From positions 3,100,001-3,164,000 of the forward strand of contig NZ_JACHLZ010000001.1 in the NCBI RefSeq assembly GCF_014204755.1: a stretch of DNA of 64,000 nt. Direction: 5' to 3'. The notes below the pieces were generated by a model. That model did no database searches and was not told where the DNA came from. It saw nothing but the letters and a program-made list of their open reading frames with translations. The DNA is from Brachybacterium aquaticum. GTDB lineage: Bacteria > Actinomycetota > Actinomycetes > Actinomycetales > Dermabacteraceae. Of this stretch, positions 23,723 to 32,121 are shown in pieces (the stretch's first letter is position 1; every line of letters starts with the position of its first letter). Both the position numbers and the translations under genes were made by a program.

Positions 23723-24811
23723 TCAGCGGGTGCGGGGCTGCAGCAGCAGGCGCAGGTCGGTGGGGCCGTCCGGGGTGGGGAGCGGGCGGAGGTCGCGCAG
23801 CTCGAGGTCGAGCCGGTCGGTGATCGTGGTGATGCCGAGGTCTCCGATGCCGGCGGGGCCGGCGCCGAGGAGGCTCGGAGCGAGGTGGACGATCAGCTCG
23901 TCGACGAGGCCCGCGGTGAGGAAGGCCGCGGCGAGGGTCGGCCCGCCCTCGACCAGCACATGGCGGATGCCTCGGTCGAAGAGGTCCTCGAGTGCGGCCT
24001 CGGGGTCACGGGTGCGCAGGCGGAGGGCTTCACCGGCGCCAGGGAGGGTGGGCAGGGCCGGCGCCTCGCCCTCGCCCATGACGACCCGGAGGGGCTGGCG
24101 GGCGCGGAGGGTGCCGTCCTCATGGCGGGCGGTGAGCTGCGGGGCATCGAGGCGCGCGGTGCCGGTGCCGACCAGCACCGCGTCGCAGCATTCGCGCAGG
24201 TCGTGGACCTCGGCGCGGGCGGCGGGGCCCGTGATCCAGCGGCTGGTGCCGTCGGCCGCGGCGGCGCGGCCGTCGAGGGTGAGGGCGAGCTTGGCGGTGA
24301 CCAGGGGGCGGTGGTGGACCAGTCCGTGCTCCCAGCCGCGAAGCAGCTCCTCGGCCCGCGCGGTGAGCTGCGGGTCCTCGCTGACGGCGACGTCGATCCC
24401 GGCCTCGCGCAGGGTGTCCAGGCCCCCGGCCGCGACGGGGTTCGGGTCGCGGCGGGCGACGACGACGCGGGCGATGCCGGCGTCACGCAGCGCCTGCGTG
24501 CAGGGGCCGGTGCGGCCGTGGTGGTCGCAGGGCTCGAGGGTGACCAGGGCGGTCGCTCCGCGGACGGGACCGGTGGCGCTGCGCAGCGCGTCGACCTCGG
24601 CGTGGGCGGTGCCGGCGCCGCGATGGCGGCCCTCGCCGAGGATCCGCCCGTCGGGGGCGAGGAGCACGCAGCCGACGCGGGGGTTCGGACCGGCGGGCAC
24701 TCCCGGAGCTGCGGCGAGGTCGAGGGCGTGGTGCAGTGCGGCGCGCTCCGCCTCGGTGGTGCACGACATGGTGGTGCACGGGGTGGTGGCCTCGGTATCG
24801 GCCCTGCTCAT
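23723..24811 (-). CDS. ribD: Bifunctional diaminohydroxyphosphoribosylaminopyrimidine deaminase / 5-amino-6-(5-phosphoribosylamino)uracil reductase
   Basis: Product of 362 aa. The N-terminal deaminase has the zinc site HAEVDAL plus EPCDHHGRTGPC; the C-terminal reductase shows KLALTLDGRAAAADGTSRWI and LVEGGPTLAAAFL. It carries out the second and third riboflavin steps. ATG 24811 is chosen because GGAGGAG lies 6 nt upstream; an open frame continues further 5' into the riboswitch but cannot be coding. It is the first gene of the rib operon, directly behind the FMN riboswitch. Confidence 0.96.
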   Translation of the reverse strand: MSRADTEATTPCTTMSCTTEAERAALHHALDLAAAPGVPAGPNPRVGCVLLAPDGRILGEGRHRGAGTAHAEVDALRSATGPVRGATALVTLEPCDHHGRTGPCTQALRDAGIARVVVARRDPNPVAAGGLDTLREAGIDVAVSEDPQLTARAEELLRGWEHGLVHHRPLVTAKLALTLDGRAAAADGTSRWITGPAARAEVHDLRECCDAVLVGTGTARLDAPQLTARHEDGTLRARQPLRVVMGEGEAPALPTLPGAGEALRLRTRDPEAALEDLFDRGIRHVLVEGGPTLAAAFLTAGLVDELIVHLAPSLLGAGPAGIGDLGITTITDRLDLELRDLRPLPTPDGPTDLRLLLQPRTR

Positions 24812-24936
24812 CTGCTCTCCTCCGGTCCGCGGCTCGCGGTCCGAGGAGAGGGAGGGGCGACGAGGGCGACGTCCGCAGGGTGCGGCGCGGACGGTGCACG
24901 GAAGCACCGACGGCGGACCGTCCCATGGACGTCGTC

Positions 24937-25062
24937 GCGTGCTCTTCCCATCCGGACTCTCACCGTCGGTCCAGGAGTTCCACCTGGTCAACCGGGGGCC
25001 TGAGAGCCCTCGGGTCGCGGACTGTCACCGCCGGCTCGGAATTTCACCGACCCCAGTGCACG
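24937..25062 (-). promoter_or_regulatory. FMN riboswitch (RFN element)
   Basis: The minus strand carries the conserved RFN core: GGTCGGTGAAATTCCGAGCC, GGCGGTGACAGTCCGCGACC, then TTGACCAGGTGGAACTCC, GACCGACGGTGAGAGTCCGG and the closing GATGGGAAGAGCACG. It ends about 125 nt before ribD. It binds FMN and lowers expression of the rib operon, by termination or by hiding the ribosome site. No gene lies in 24812-25173 apart from this leader. Confidence 0.95.
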
Positions 25063-25173
25063 CGAGCTGTGTCAGCTCGACTCCCACACCGTAGCAAGCG
25101 CACCCGGGTGCGTGTCCTCCTGTGAACGCGGGACGAGACGCCGCAGGTCAGCCGCGCAGCCCCACCATGCTGC

Positions 25174-26061
25174 TCACCCGTAGGTGTCGCGCGGGCCGCG
25201 CCAGGTGACGGTGCGGCGTCCCTTCTTCCAGCTGCGCTCGGCCGCGGCGGGCCCGGTGACCTTCAGCTCGGAGACCACGTGGGAGCCCACGTGCTCCTCG
25301 ATGGTGGTGATCAGCTGCGGGGTGAGCATCCGCAGCTGCGCCGCCCAGGCGGAGGAGGAGGCGCTGACCACGAGCACCCCGTCCTCGAAGGACACGGGCC
25401 GGCAGTGGGTCGCGATCCGTTCGCCCACGATCTCGTCCCACTCGTCCAGGACCCGGCCGGTGCTCATTCCCTCCATCCAGCCGAGGTTGCCGAGCACCTT
25501 CTTCAGCACCGACTGGATGCCCTGCGGGTCGCGGGGGTCGGGGCGGGAGCCGGAGTAGCCCGGCGCCCGGTCGGACCGGTCGCGCAGATCCCTGGCCTGA
25601 GTCTTCGCGGAGATGGGGAAGAGTCCGCGGTCGCGGGCGGCGGCGCGGGAGCGGTTCACCGTGCGGCGCGCGAGCTCGAAAGGATCGGCGGGGGTGGGCA
25701 GGTCCGGCGGGTCGTAGAGCTCCTGGTCGGGCTCGGGCCCGAGCGCGGGGGCAGCCCCGTCGCCGGGCTCGGCCGGCAGCGCGACGCGCGGCGCACGGCG
25801 GCCGACGGGGGCCTCGACGCGGGGTGCGGCGTCGGCCGGGACATCGCCTGGGACACCGGCCGCGGCGCCGAGCTGTGCGGTCCCGTCGGCTGGACCCGCC
25901 TCTCCCGGCCCCGCCGCTCCCGCACCTCGCCAGGTGCCGAGGTCGTAGGGGTTCGCGAGCCGCGGCCGCGCGGGGCCCGCGGCCCTGCCGCTCCCGCCGG
26001 CGGCTGCACCGCCCTGGCCGGCGCGCCCCGCCCCGCCCCGTCGGCCGCCGCTGCTGCTCAC
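25174..26061 (-). CDS. dciA: DUF721/DciA-family protein (replicative helicase loader type)
   Basis: Product of 295 aa. A DUF721 domain occupies about residues 185-285 (WDEIVGERIATHCRPVSFEDGVLVVSASSSAWAAQLRMLTPQL). DciA proteins load or support the replicative DnaB helicase in bacteria lacking DnaC/DnaI. The N-terminal 150 residues are Gly/Ala/Pro/Arg-rich and probably disordered. Its GTG start overlaps the recF stop by 4 bases, so it is coupled to dnaN-recF. The position between recF and gyrB matches the conserved actinobacterial origin region. Confidence 0.9.
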   Translation of the reverse strand: MSSSGGRRGGAGRAGQGGAAAGGSGRAAGPARPRLANPYDLGTWRGAGAAGPGEAGPADGTAQLGAAAGVPGDVPADAAPRVEAPVGRRAPRVALPAEPGDGAAPALGPEPDQELYDPPDLPTPADPFELARRTVNRSRAAARDRGLFPISAKTQARDLRDRSDRAPGYSGSRPDPRDPQGIQSVLKKVLGNLGWMEGMSTGRVLDEWDEIVGERIATHCRPVSFEDGVLVVSASSSAWAAQLRMLTPQLITTIEEHVGSHVVSELKVTGPAAAERSWKKGRRTVTWRGPRDTYG

Positions 26062-27299
26062 CGCGGCACCGCCTCGCCGAGGCGCACGTCGACCACGTGG
26101 ATCTCCCCGTCGAGCGAGGCGGGGATGTCGGTGTCGTTGGCGGTGGTGATGAGGACCTGGGATGCGCCGGTGACGATCCGACCGAGGCGCTCGCGGCGGT
26201 GCACGTCGAGCTCGCTGAACACGTCGTCGAGGATGAGGATCGGCTCACCGTCGCCGAGGTCCCCCTCCTCCAGGCGCAGCAGGTCGTAGCTGGCCAGGCG
26301 CAGAGCGAGGGCGAGGGACCAGGACTCGCCGTGGCTGGCGTAGCCCTTGGCGGGGAAGTCGTGCAGGCGAATCTCGAGGTCGTCGCGGTGGGGTCCGGTG
26401 AGGGAGGCGCCGCGGTCGATCTCCTCGTCGTGCCGGGCGGCGATCATCTCGAGCATGGCGTCGTGGATCTCGCGCAGCCCGGGCAGCTCGCCGGGCGCGG
26501 TGCCGAGCTCGTCGAGGACCGCGGAGCGGTAGCGGACGTCGGCCGGGGAGCTGACCTCGCCGCGCTGGGCGGGCGGCAGATCCAGTGCCGCCTCGGCACC
26601 TTCGTCGGTCGCGACCCGCAGGTAGGAGTAGCCCAGATGCGGGCGGAGGCGGTTGACGAGGTGGAGCCGGGCGCGCAGCAGGTCGGCGCCGTGGCGGGCG
26701 AGCTGCTGGTCCCACACCTCGAGCGTGCTCGCCGCGGACTCGGCCGGGTCGAGCCCGCCCACGCTGCGGCCGCTGCCGCCGCGGCGCATGGAGCGCATCT
26801 GCTTGAGCAGGTTGCCGCGCTGCTTGAGGACGCGGTCGTAGTCGGCCTTCACCGAGGCGTAGCGGGGGGCGATGACGAACAGCAGCTCGTCGAGGAAGCG
26901 GCGCCGGCCCTCGGGGTCGGCCTTGACCAGGCCCAGGTCCTCGGGGGCGAAGAGCACCGCGCGCACCTCGCCGAGCAGGTCGCGCAGGCGGGAGACGTTC
27001 TGACCCTGCAGTCGGGCGCGGTTGGAGCGCCCGGGGGTGAGTTCGAGGTCGACCTGGAGGGGACGCCCGGCGCGCACGAAGCTCGCCCGGATGATGGCGG
27101 TCGACTCCCCGCGGTGCACGAGCGCCGCGTCGTGGGGGACGCGATGGCTGGAGAGGGTCGCGAGGTACCAGACGGCTTCGACGATGTTGGTCTTGCCCTG
27201 GCCGTTCGGGCCCACCATGACGGTGATTCCGGGCTCGACGGGCAGGCTCAGCCGCTGGTAGGAGCGGAAGGCGGTGAGATCGAGGGCGGTCAGCTGCAC
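26058..27299 (-). CDS. recF: DNA replication and repair protein RecF
   Basis: Product of 413 aa, an SMC-like ATPase that loads RecA at gaps. Walker A is GPNGQGKTN near residue 31, the ABC-type signature is LTGPHRDDLEIRL, and Walker B is PILILDDVFSELD. It follows dnaN after 19 bp and overlaps the dciA start. The N-terminal MQLTALDLTAFRSY is typical. Length is slightly above the usual 370-390, owing to loops in the arm region. Confidence 0.97.
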   Translation of the reverse strand: MQLTALDLTAFRSYQRLSLPVEPGITVMVGPNGQGKTNIVEAVWYLATLSSHRVPHDAALVHRGESTAIIRASFVRAGRPLQVDLELTPGRSNRARLQGQNVSRLRDLLGEVRAVLFAPEDLGLVKADPEGRRRFLDELLFVIAPRYASVKADYDRVLKQRGNLLKQMRSMRRGGSGRSVGGLDPAESAASTLEVWDQQLARHGADLLRARLHLVNRLRPHLGYSYLRVATDEGAEAALDLPPAQRGEVSSPADVRYRSAVLDELGTAPGELPGLREIHDAMLEMIAARHDEEIDRGASLTGPHRDDLEIRLHDFPAKGYASHGESWSLALALRLASYDLLRLEEGDLGDGEPILILDDVFSELDVHRRERLGRIVTGASQVLITTANDTDIPASLDGEIHVVDVRLGEAVPR

Positions 27300-27318
27300 G
27301 GAGGGAGCTCGACCTCCC

Positions 27319-28443
27319 TCAGATCCGCATCGGCATGATCAGGTACTTGTACGAGTTGTCGGGCTCGCCCTCGAGGGACTCCTGGCCGGTCATGACGGAC
27401 GGCTTGATGGAGTCGGTGAAGGTCAGGCGCGCGAACTCGGTGCCGAGCGCGCCGAGGCCGTCGAGCAGGAAACCGGAGTTGAAGCCGACGACCAGGTCCT
27501 CGCCCTCGAGCTGCGCCTCGAGCACCTCGCTGGCCTGGGCGTCGTCACCGGCGCCGGCCTCGAGGGCGACCTGGCCCTCGGTGAAGGACAGGCGTACGGG
27601 GGTGTTGCGCTCGGCGACGAGGGAGACGCGCTTGACCGCGTCGATGAGAGCGCCGGTGGAGACCACGGCGGTGATCGCGGTCGTGTCGGGGAACAGGCGC
27701 CTGACCGGCGGGTACTCGCCGTCAACGAGGGTGGAGGTGGTACGGCGACCGCCGGCCTCGAAGCCGATGAGGTTCGCGGAGTCGTCGTCGTTCAGAGCGA
27801 TCTCGACGCCGCCGCCGGTGGCCAGCGAGCGGGCGACCTCGTGCAGGGTGCGGCCGCGGACCAGGGCGGTCAGCTCGGTGCCGGGGGTCGAGGGGTTCCA
27901 CGTCAGCTCGCGCAGCGCCAGGCGGTAGCGGTCGGTGGCCATGAGGGTCATGGTCTCCCCGGCGATCTCGACCTTCACACCGGTGAGCAGCGGAAGGGTG
28001 TCATCCTTCGACGCCGCGACGGTGACCTGGGAGATCGCCTCGGAGAAGAGGTCGGCGGCGACGGTGCCGGCGACCGGCGGCATCGCGGGCAGCTGGGGGT
28101 ACTCCTCGACGGGGAGGGTGGCCAGGGCGAAGCGGGCGCTGCCGCAGCGGACCTGGAGCTTTGTGCCCTCGAGCGCGATGGAGACGTCCTTGTTCGGCAG
28201 GGCCCGGACGATGTCGGAGAGCATGCGGCCCTGGACCAGCACCTCGCCGGGCTGCTCGACCTCGGCCTCGAGCCGGATCTGCGCGCTGACCTCGTAGTCA
28301 AAGGTCGACAGCTGTAGCTCACCGCCGGCATCGGCGACGATGCGCACGCCCTGCAGGATCGGCATCGCCGGACGGACGGGGAGGGTACGGGTGGCCCAGG
28401 AGACGGCGTCACCGAGGACGCCGCGATCGAGGTGGAACTTCAC
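27319..28443 (-). CDS. dnaN: DNA polymerase III beta subunit (sliding clamp)
   Basis: Product of 374 aa, the standard clamp length, made of three repeated clamp folds (KFHLDRGVLGDAVSWATRTL..., then LPLLTGVKVEI, and the C-terminal YLIMPMRI). It forms the ring that tethers polymerase to DNA. GTG 28443 is preferred over GTG 28452, three codons earlier, because AAGGAG (28453-28458) is then about 9 nt upstream. With the earlier start the Shine-Dalgarno would abut the codon. It is followed by recF and preceded by oriC. Confidence 0.97.
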   Translation of the reverse strand: MKFHLDRGVLGDAVSWATRTLPVRPAMPILQGVRIVADAGGELQLSTFDYEVSAQIRLEAEVEQPGEVLVQGRMLSDIVRALPNKDVSIALEGTKLQVRCGSARFALATLPVEEYPQLPAMPPVAGTVAADLFSEAISQVTVAASKDDTLPLLTGVKVEIAGETMTLMATDRYRLALRELTWNPSTPGTELTALVRGRTLHEVARSLATGGGVEIALNDDDSANLIGFEAGGRRTTSTLVDGEYPPVRRLFPDTTAITAVVSTGALIDAVKRVSLVAERNTPVRLSFTEGQVALEAGAGDDAQASEVLEAQLEGEDLVVGFNSGFLLDGLGALGTEFARLTFTDSIKPSVMTGQESLEGEPDNSYKYLIMPMRI

Positions 28444-29048
28444 CGTTTCCACTCCTTCGCAGTGGTCGAATGCCAGAACGTGATCGACGTCGTCGAACGG
28501 TGCACAGCGTATCGGGTCTCGAGCCCTGCCGCCGACACACCGGCGCCGATCCTTGACATCCGATCCCCTCCTCGTCCGTGCTCCTCGCTCCGCCGCTGCC
28601 CTCCGCCGGCCGTCGCCGCCCGGCCCTCCCCGTCCACATCCCCGTCGAGCAACTACCTGCAGTCCTCATCATCACGGCTGTGGATTCCGTGGAAAAGTGT
28701 CATTCGCGCAGGTCGCAATCGGAACTGACGGCGTGGGTCGCTCGTGGAGAATGACAACTCCTCCGTGGGCGGACTGTGCACGGATCAGCGTGCTCCGCCG
28801 GTTCCTGTCATTTCTCCATGCACATCGGCTCCTGCGCGGATGCTCGTCGTTCCACACTGTCCACAGAGTTATCCACAATTGGGGAGAGCGACAGGATGAC
28901 CTGGACTGTCATTCGCTCGTCCCCAGAGCATCCACAGCTCCCCTTCGTCGCGGTTCCGCGCACTTCCCGCCGCTCGTCGGCCGACGGAAGCGTTGCCGAC
29001 GTCACGCGCAGCGGCGCCTCACGGCTGTCCCACACTGCGCGAGGGCGA
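28444..29048. other. oriC: oriC candidate: dnaA-dnaN intergenic region
   Basis: A 605-bp gene-free gap of visibly lower GC. DnaA-box-like 9-mers: TTATCCACA 28869-28877 (perfect), CTGTCCACA 28857-28865, GCATCCACA 28928-28936, and on the minus strand GAATCCACA at 28679-28687 and TTTTCCACG at 28688-28696. The first two are spaced 12 bp, a spacing seen again in dnaA and at 40.6 kb. Gene orientation switches around dnaA-rpmH, and its place between dnaA and dnaN is the standard actinobacterial origin. A CGTCGGCCGACG palindrome occurs at 28975. Confidence 0.75.
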
Positions 29049-30836
29049 CTACTGACGGCTCGAGGAGCTCTTGATCCGTGCGGTCAGCTCGGTGACCTGG
29101 TTGAAGATCGCCCGACGCTCCTTCATGAGCTCGCTGATCTTCTTGTTCGCGTGCATGACGGTGGTGTGGTCGCGGCCGCCGAACTCCTCGCCGATGCGGA
29201 TCAGCGGCATGTCGGTGAGCTCCCGGCAGAGGTACATGCCGATCTGGCGGGCGGAGACCAGGCGCCGGCTGCGGCCGGTGCCCACGATCTCCTCGACCGA
29301 GAGCCCGAAGTAGGTCGCGGTCTGCGCGATGATCGTCGACGCCGTGATCTGGGCGCCGTCGTCGTGGGAGAGCAGGTCCTTGAGCACCGACTCGGCGAGG
29401 GTGACGTCCATGGGCTGGCGCGACAGGGAGTGCAGCGCCTGCACGCGGATCAGCGCGCCCTCGAGCTCGCGGATGTTCGTGGCGATGTGGGAGGCGATGT
29501 ACTCCAGCACGTCGTGCGGGACCTCGCCGGTGTTCTCCTGCGCCACCTTCTTGCGCAGGATGGCGATGCGGGTCTCGAGGTCCGGCGGCTGCACGTCCGT
29601 CATCAGGCCCATCTCGAACCGGGAGCGCATCCGGTCCTCGAAGCCGCCGAGCTCCTTCGGGGGCAGGTCGGAGGTGATGACGATCTGCTTGTCCGAGTTG
29701 TAGAGCGTGTTGAAGGTGTGGAAGAACGCCTCCATCGTCTCGGGCGCGCGCTGCAGGAACTGGATGTCGTCGATGAGCAGGATGTCGATGTCGCGGTACC
29801 GGCGCTGGAACTCCTGCGCCTTGCCGAACTGACCGGACTGCACGGAGTTGATGAACTCGTTGGTGAACTCCTCGGAGTTCACGTACCGCACCACCACGTT
29901 CGGGTACAGGCTCTGCGCGTAGTGGCCCACCGCGTGGAGCAGGTGCGTCTTGCCGAGGCCCGAGCCGCCGTAGATGAACAGCGGGTTGTAGGCCTTCGCC
30001 GGCGTCTCCGCCACGGCCGACGCCGCCGCCTGGGCGAATCGGTTCGAGGACCCGATCACGAAGGTGTCGAAGGTGTACTTGCTGTTCAGGCGCGAGTCCT
30101 CGCCGAGGGTCGAGCCGCCCGCGGACGGGGCGGGCCGGGAGGGAGCCGGCATCGGGGAGGGGGCCGACGAGCCCGTCAGCGCCGAGAGTCCCGCGTAGGC
30201 GCTGGGGTCGTCGGCCGCGGAGCCGTGGAATCCGGTGTCCAGGCGCGCGCCGCCGCGCGTGAAGGGTCCGGCCGACGGGGAGGCGCCGGCCGAGCCGGCC
30301 GACGTGCTCGAGGGCAGGGCGGCCCGGCCCAGCTCGCCGCTGCGGGGAAGGACCGAGCCGCGGCCGCCGTCGGCGTCCGAGGGGCCCGCGGAGTAGCCGT
30401 CCCCACGCCGGAACGGCGCGTTGTGGACATCCTGTCCGGCACTGTCCACATCGTTGTCCACAGAATGTGCACCGGAGGAGGTGGAGGAGGAGGTCAGCGG
30501 GGCCGACGGGGCCGCGGAGGCGGTCTGTGCGGACGGTGCCGCGGCGGGCGCCTCGTCGTCGTCGCCCTCGAGCAGCAGCGACTCGTCCACCGTGACCGCG
30601 AAGCGCAGGTCCTTGCCGGTCGCCTCGCTGAGCGCGGCCTTGAGCGAGCCGGCGATCCGGTGCTCGATCAGCTCCTTCGCCGAGGTCGAGGGCACGGCGA
30701 GCAGGGCGGTGTCCGCCACCACGGCCATCAGACGGGACAGGGTCAGCAGGGCGATGACGCGCTGCGACACGGTGTCGTCGCGGCGCAGCGTGCTGAGCGT
30801 GCGCTCCCAGATCGCGTCGGCGTCAGCCTCGGACAT
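29049..30836 (-). CDS. dnaA: Chromosomal replication initiator protein DnaA
   Basis: Product of 595 aa. Domain I covers about residues 1-85. A long Ser/Ala/Pro/Gly/Asp-rich domain II covers about 90-255. The AAA+ domain III has Walker [10 protein letters not shown] and Walker [10 protein letters not shown]. Domain IV carries the DnaA-box-binding signature [15 protein letters not shown]. It opens oriC and loads helicase. The long domain II is usual in high-GC actinobacteria. The domain II DNA itself contains three DnaA boxes (30422-30462), encoding the [16 protein letters not shown] stretch. Three more boxes lie upstream, suggesting autoregulation. Confidence 0.99.
   Translation of the reverse strand: MSEADADAIWERTLSTLRRDDTVSQRVIALLTLSRLMAVVADTALLAVPSTSAKELIEHRIAGSLKAALSEATGKDLRFAVTVDESLLLEGDDDEAPAAAPSAQTASAAPSAPLTSSSTSSGAHSVDNDVDSAGQDVHNAPFRRGDGYSAGPSDADGGRGSVLPRSGELGRAALPSSTSAGSAGASPSAGPFTRGGARLDTGFHGSAADDPSAYAGLSALTGSSAPSPMPAPSRPAPSAGGSTLGEDSRLNSKYTFDTFVIGSSNRFAQAAASAVAETPAKAYNPLFIYGGSGLGKTHLLHAVGHYAQSLYPNVVVRYVNSEEFTNEFINSVQSGQFGKAQEFQRRYRDIDILLIDDIQFLQRAPETMEAFFHTFNTLYNSDKQIVITSDLPPKELGGFEDRMRSRFEMGLMTDVQPPDLETRIAILRKKVAQENTGEVPHDVLEYIASHIATNIRELEGALIRVQALHSLSRQPMDVTLAESVLKDLLSHDDGAQITASTIIAQTATYFGLSVEEIVGTGRSRRLVSARQIGMYLCRELTDMPLIRIGEEFGGRDHTTVMHANKKISELMKERRAIFNQVTELTARIKSSSSRQ
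30422..30462. promoter_or_regulatory. DnaA-box cluster inside the dnaA coding sequence
   Basis: Three boxes occur within 41 bp of the domain II coding region: TGTGGACAT (30422-30430, minus), CTGTCCACA (30442-30450) and TTGTCCACA (30454-30462), the last two 12 bp apart. TTGTCCACA is the preferred box in high-GC actinobacteria. Such density within a GC-rich gene is unlikely by chance. Confidence 0.6.
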
Positions 30837-31194
30837 CAGTCACTCCCTACAGGTCGGGCGCGGGTCGGAACAGTTTTCCACAAGATCCCCAGTATTGTGG
30901 ACAGGAGATGTGGATAGAAGGTGGGCGTCCCCACAGGACCCCCTCCGCGCCGTGCCAGGCAGTGAGAATCGGGCCACAACCAGGCCTCTCCGGGGATCTT
31001 CCATTGACCCCGTGCACCCTCGCGCCTAAAATCGTGCAGTCAGCGCTGCGCGCCGCCCGTTCCGGCGCCGTCCCTGGGCTCCCAGGGGCCATGGCAGCCG
31101 CCCCGCTCACGCGGGTGCGCCCGGACACCCGTCCGCGCAGCAGACCACACGCCACCGCGAGGGGCACGTCCGTGCCCGACCATCGAGGAGAACC
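30837..31194. promoter_or_regulatory. Divergent dnaA / rpmH promoter region with DnaA boxes
   Basis: A 358-bp gap between divergent dnaA and rpmH. DnaA-box-like sites are TTTTCCACA 30874-30882, TGTGGACAG 30896-30904 and TGTGGATAG 30909-30917, just upstream of the dnaA start, fitting autoregulation. A strong rpmH promoter lies at 31004-31032. No gene is seen. Confidence 0.7.
31004..31032 (+). promoter_or_regulatory. rpmH promoter (-35 TTGACC, -10 TAAAAT)
   Basis: TTGACC (31004-31009), a 17-bp spacer and TAAAAT (31027-31032) form the best sigma70-type promoter in the window. Transcription would begin about 155 nt before rpmH, leaving a long leader that may hold control elements. Confidence 0.8.
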
Positions 31195-31332
31195 ATGAGC
31201 AAGCGCACGTTCCAGCCGAACAACCGTCGCCGCGCCAAGAAGCACGGCTTCCGCGCCCGCATGCGCACCCGCGCCGGCCGCGCCATCCTGAACGCCCGTC
31301 GCGCCAAGGGCCGCTCCGAGCTCTCCGCCTGA
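31195..31332 (+). CDS. rpmH: 50S ribosomal protein L34
   Basis: A 45-aa basic protein, [20 protein letters not shown] to the end [11 protein letters not shown], matching L34 along its full length. It is part of the large ribosomal subunit. ATG 31195 has GAGGAG 5 nt upstream. It is the first gene of the rpmH-rnpA-yidD-yidC-jag-rsmG-parA-parB block and diverges from dnaA, as in most bacteria. Confidence 0.99.
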   Translation: MSKRTFQPNNRRRAKKHGFRARMRTRAGRAILNARRAKGRSELSA

Positions 31333-31360
31333 GCGGCGAACCGGGCCGGAGCCTCACGGC

Positions 31361-31729
31361 GTGTACTGGTCCGCTCGTCGACTGCACAGCAGCGACGAGT
31401 TCCGTGCGGTCACCCGCGGTGGTGTGCGCAGCGCCCGATCCCACGTGGTCGTGCATCTGACCCTGCTGACGCAGGGGGAGCACGCACCCCGCGTGGGATT
31501 CGTCGTGTCCAAGAAGATCGGCAACGCCGTGGTGCGCAACCGCGTCACCCGTCGGCTGCGCGAGATCGTGCGCCCGCACCTCGAGACCCTGCCCCCCGGC
31601 AGCGCGCTCGTGCTGCGGGCGCTTCCGGGCATCCAGGACCAGTCCTTCGCCGAGCTCCGGGACGATGTCGACTCGGCGCTCGGCACCGCCGAGCGCAAGC
31701 TCGAGCGGCGCACGGCGGCAGTGCCATGA
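31361..31729 (+). CDS. rnpA: Ribonuclease P protein component
   Basis: Product of 122 aa, the usual size. It assists the RNase P RNA in 5' maturation of tRNAs. The conserved RNR motif is in NAVVRNRVTRRLREIV, and the N-terminal LHSSDEFRAVTRGGVR is typical. The start is GTG 28 bp after the rpmH stop. It overlaps no gene and is followed after 10 bp by yidD. Confidence 0.96.
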   Translation: MYWSARRLHSSDEFRAVTRGGVRSARSHVVVHLTLLTQGEHAPRVGFVVSKKIGNAVVRNRVTRRLREIVRPHLETLPPGSALVLRALPGIQDQSFAELRDDVDSALGTAERKLERRTAAVP

Positions 31730-31739
31730 GGGCCGCGCC

Positions 31740-32036
31740 GTGACCGCCCCCGGTCCGCTCCGCTCCCTCACGAGGCTACCTCGCCGGCTGCTGATGCTGC
31801 CGGTGCGCGCCTATCAGGTGGGCATCTCTCCCTACACCCCGCCCGCGTGCCGGTACGACCCGGTGTGCTCGCAGTACGGCATGGACGCCCTGCGGACCCA
31901 TGGCGCGGTGAAGGGGACCCTGCTCACCACCTGGCGCATCCTGCGCTGCAACCCCTTCACCAGGGGCGGGCTCGACCCGGTGCCCGCGCCCGGCATGTGG
32001 AGCAATCCACGCCGACTGCGGCACCCGGCCCCTTAA
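31740..32036 (+). CDS. yidD: Membrane protein insertion efficiency factor YidD
   Basis: Product of about 98 aa with the YidD signature: YQVGISPYTPPACRYDPVCS, then LRTHGAVKGTLLTTWRILRCNP. It is a small membrane-associated protein aiding YidC-dependent insertion. GTG 31740 is chosen because it lies 10 bp after rnpA and gives the usual N-terminus; a longer frame opens within rnpA. It sits between rnpA and yidC as in other bacteria. Confidence 0.93.
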   Translation: MTAPGPLRSLTRLPRRLLMLPVRAYQVGISPYTPPACRYDPVCSQYGMDALRTHGAVKGTLLTTWRILRCNPFTRGGLDPVPAPGMWSNPRRLRHPAP

Positions 32037-32121
32037 GGCCTACCCTTGTCCAAGACTCCCGACCACAGCCGTCACCTCGCATGAACGACATGCGCATCCG
32101 TGCGGCAGGAAGACCAGGCCG

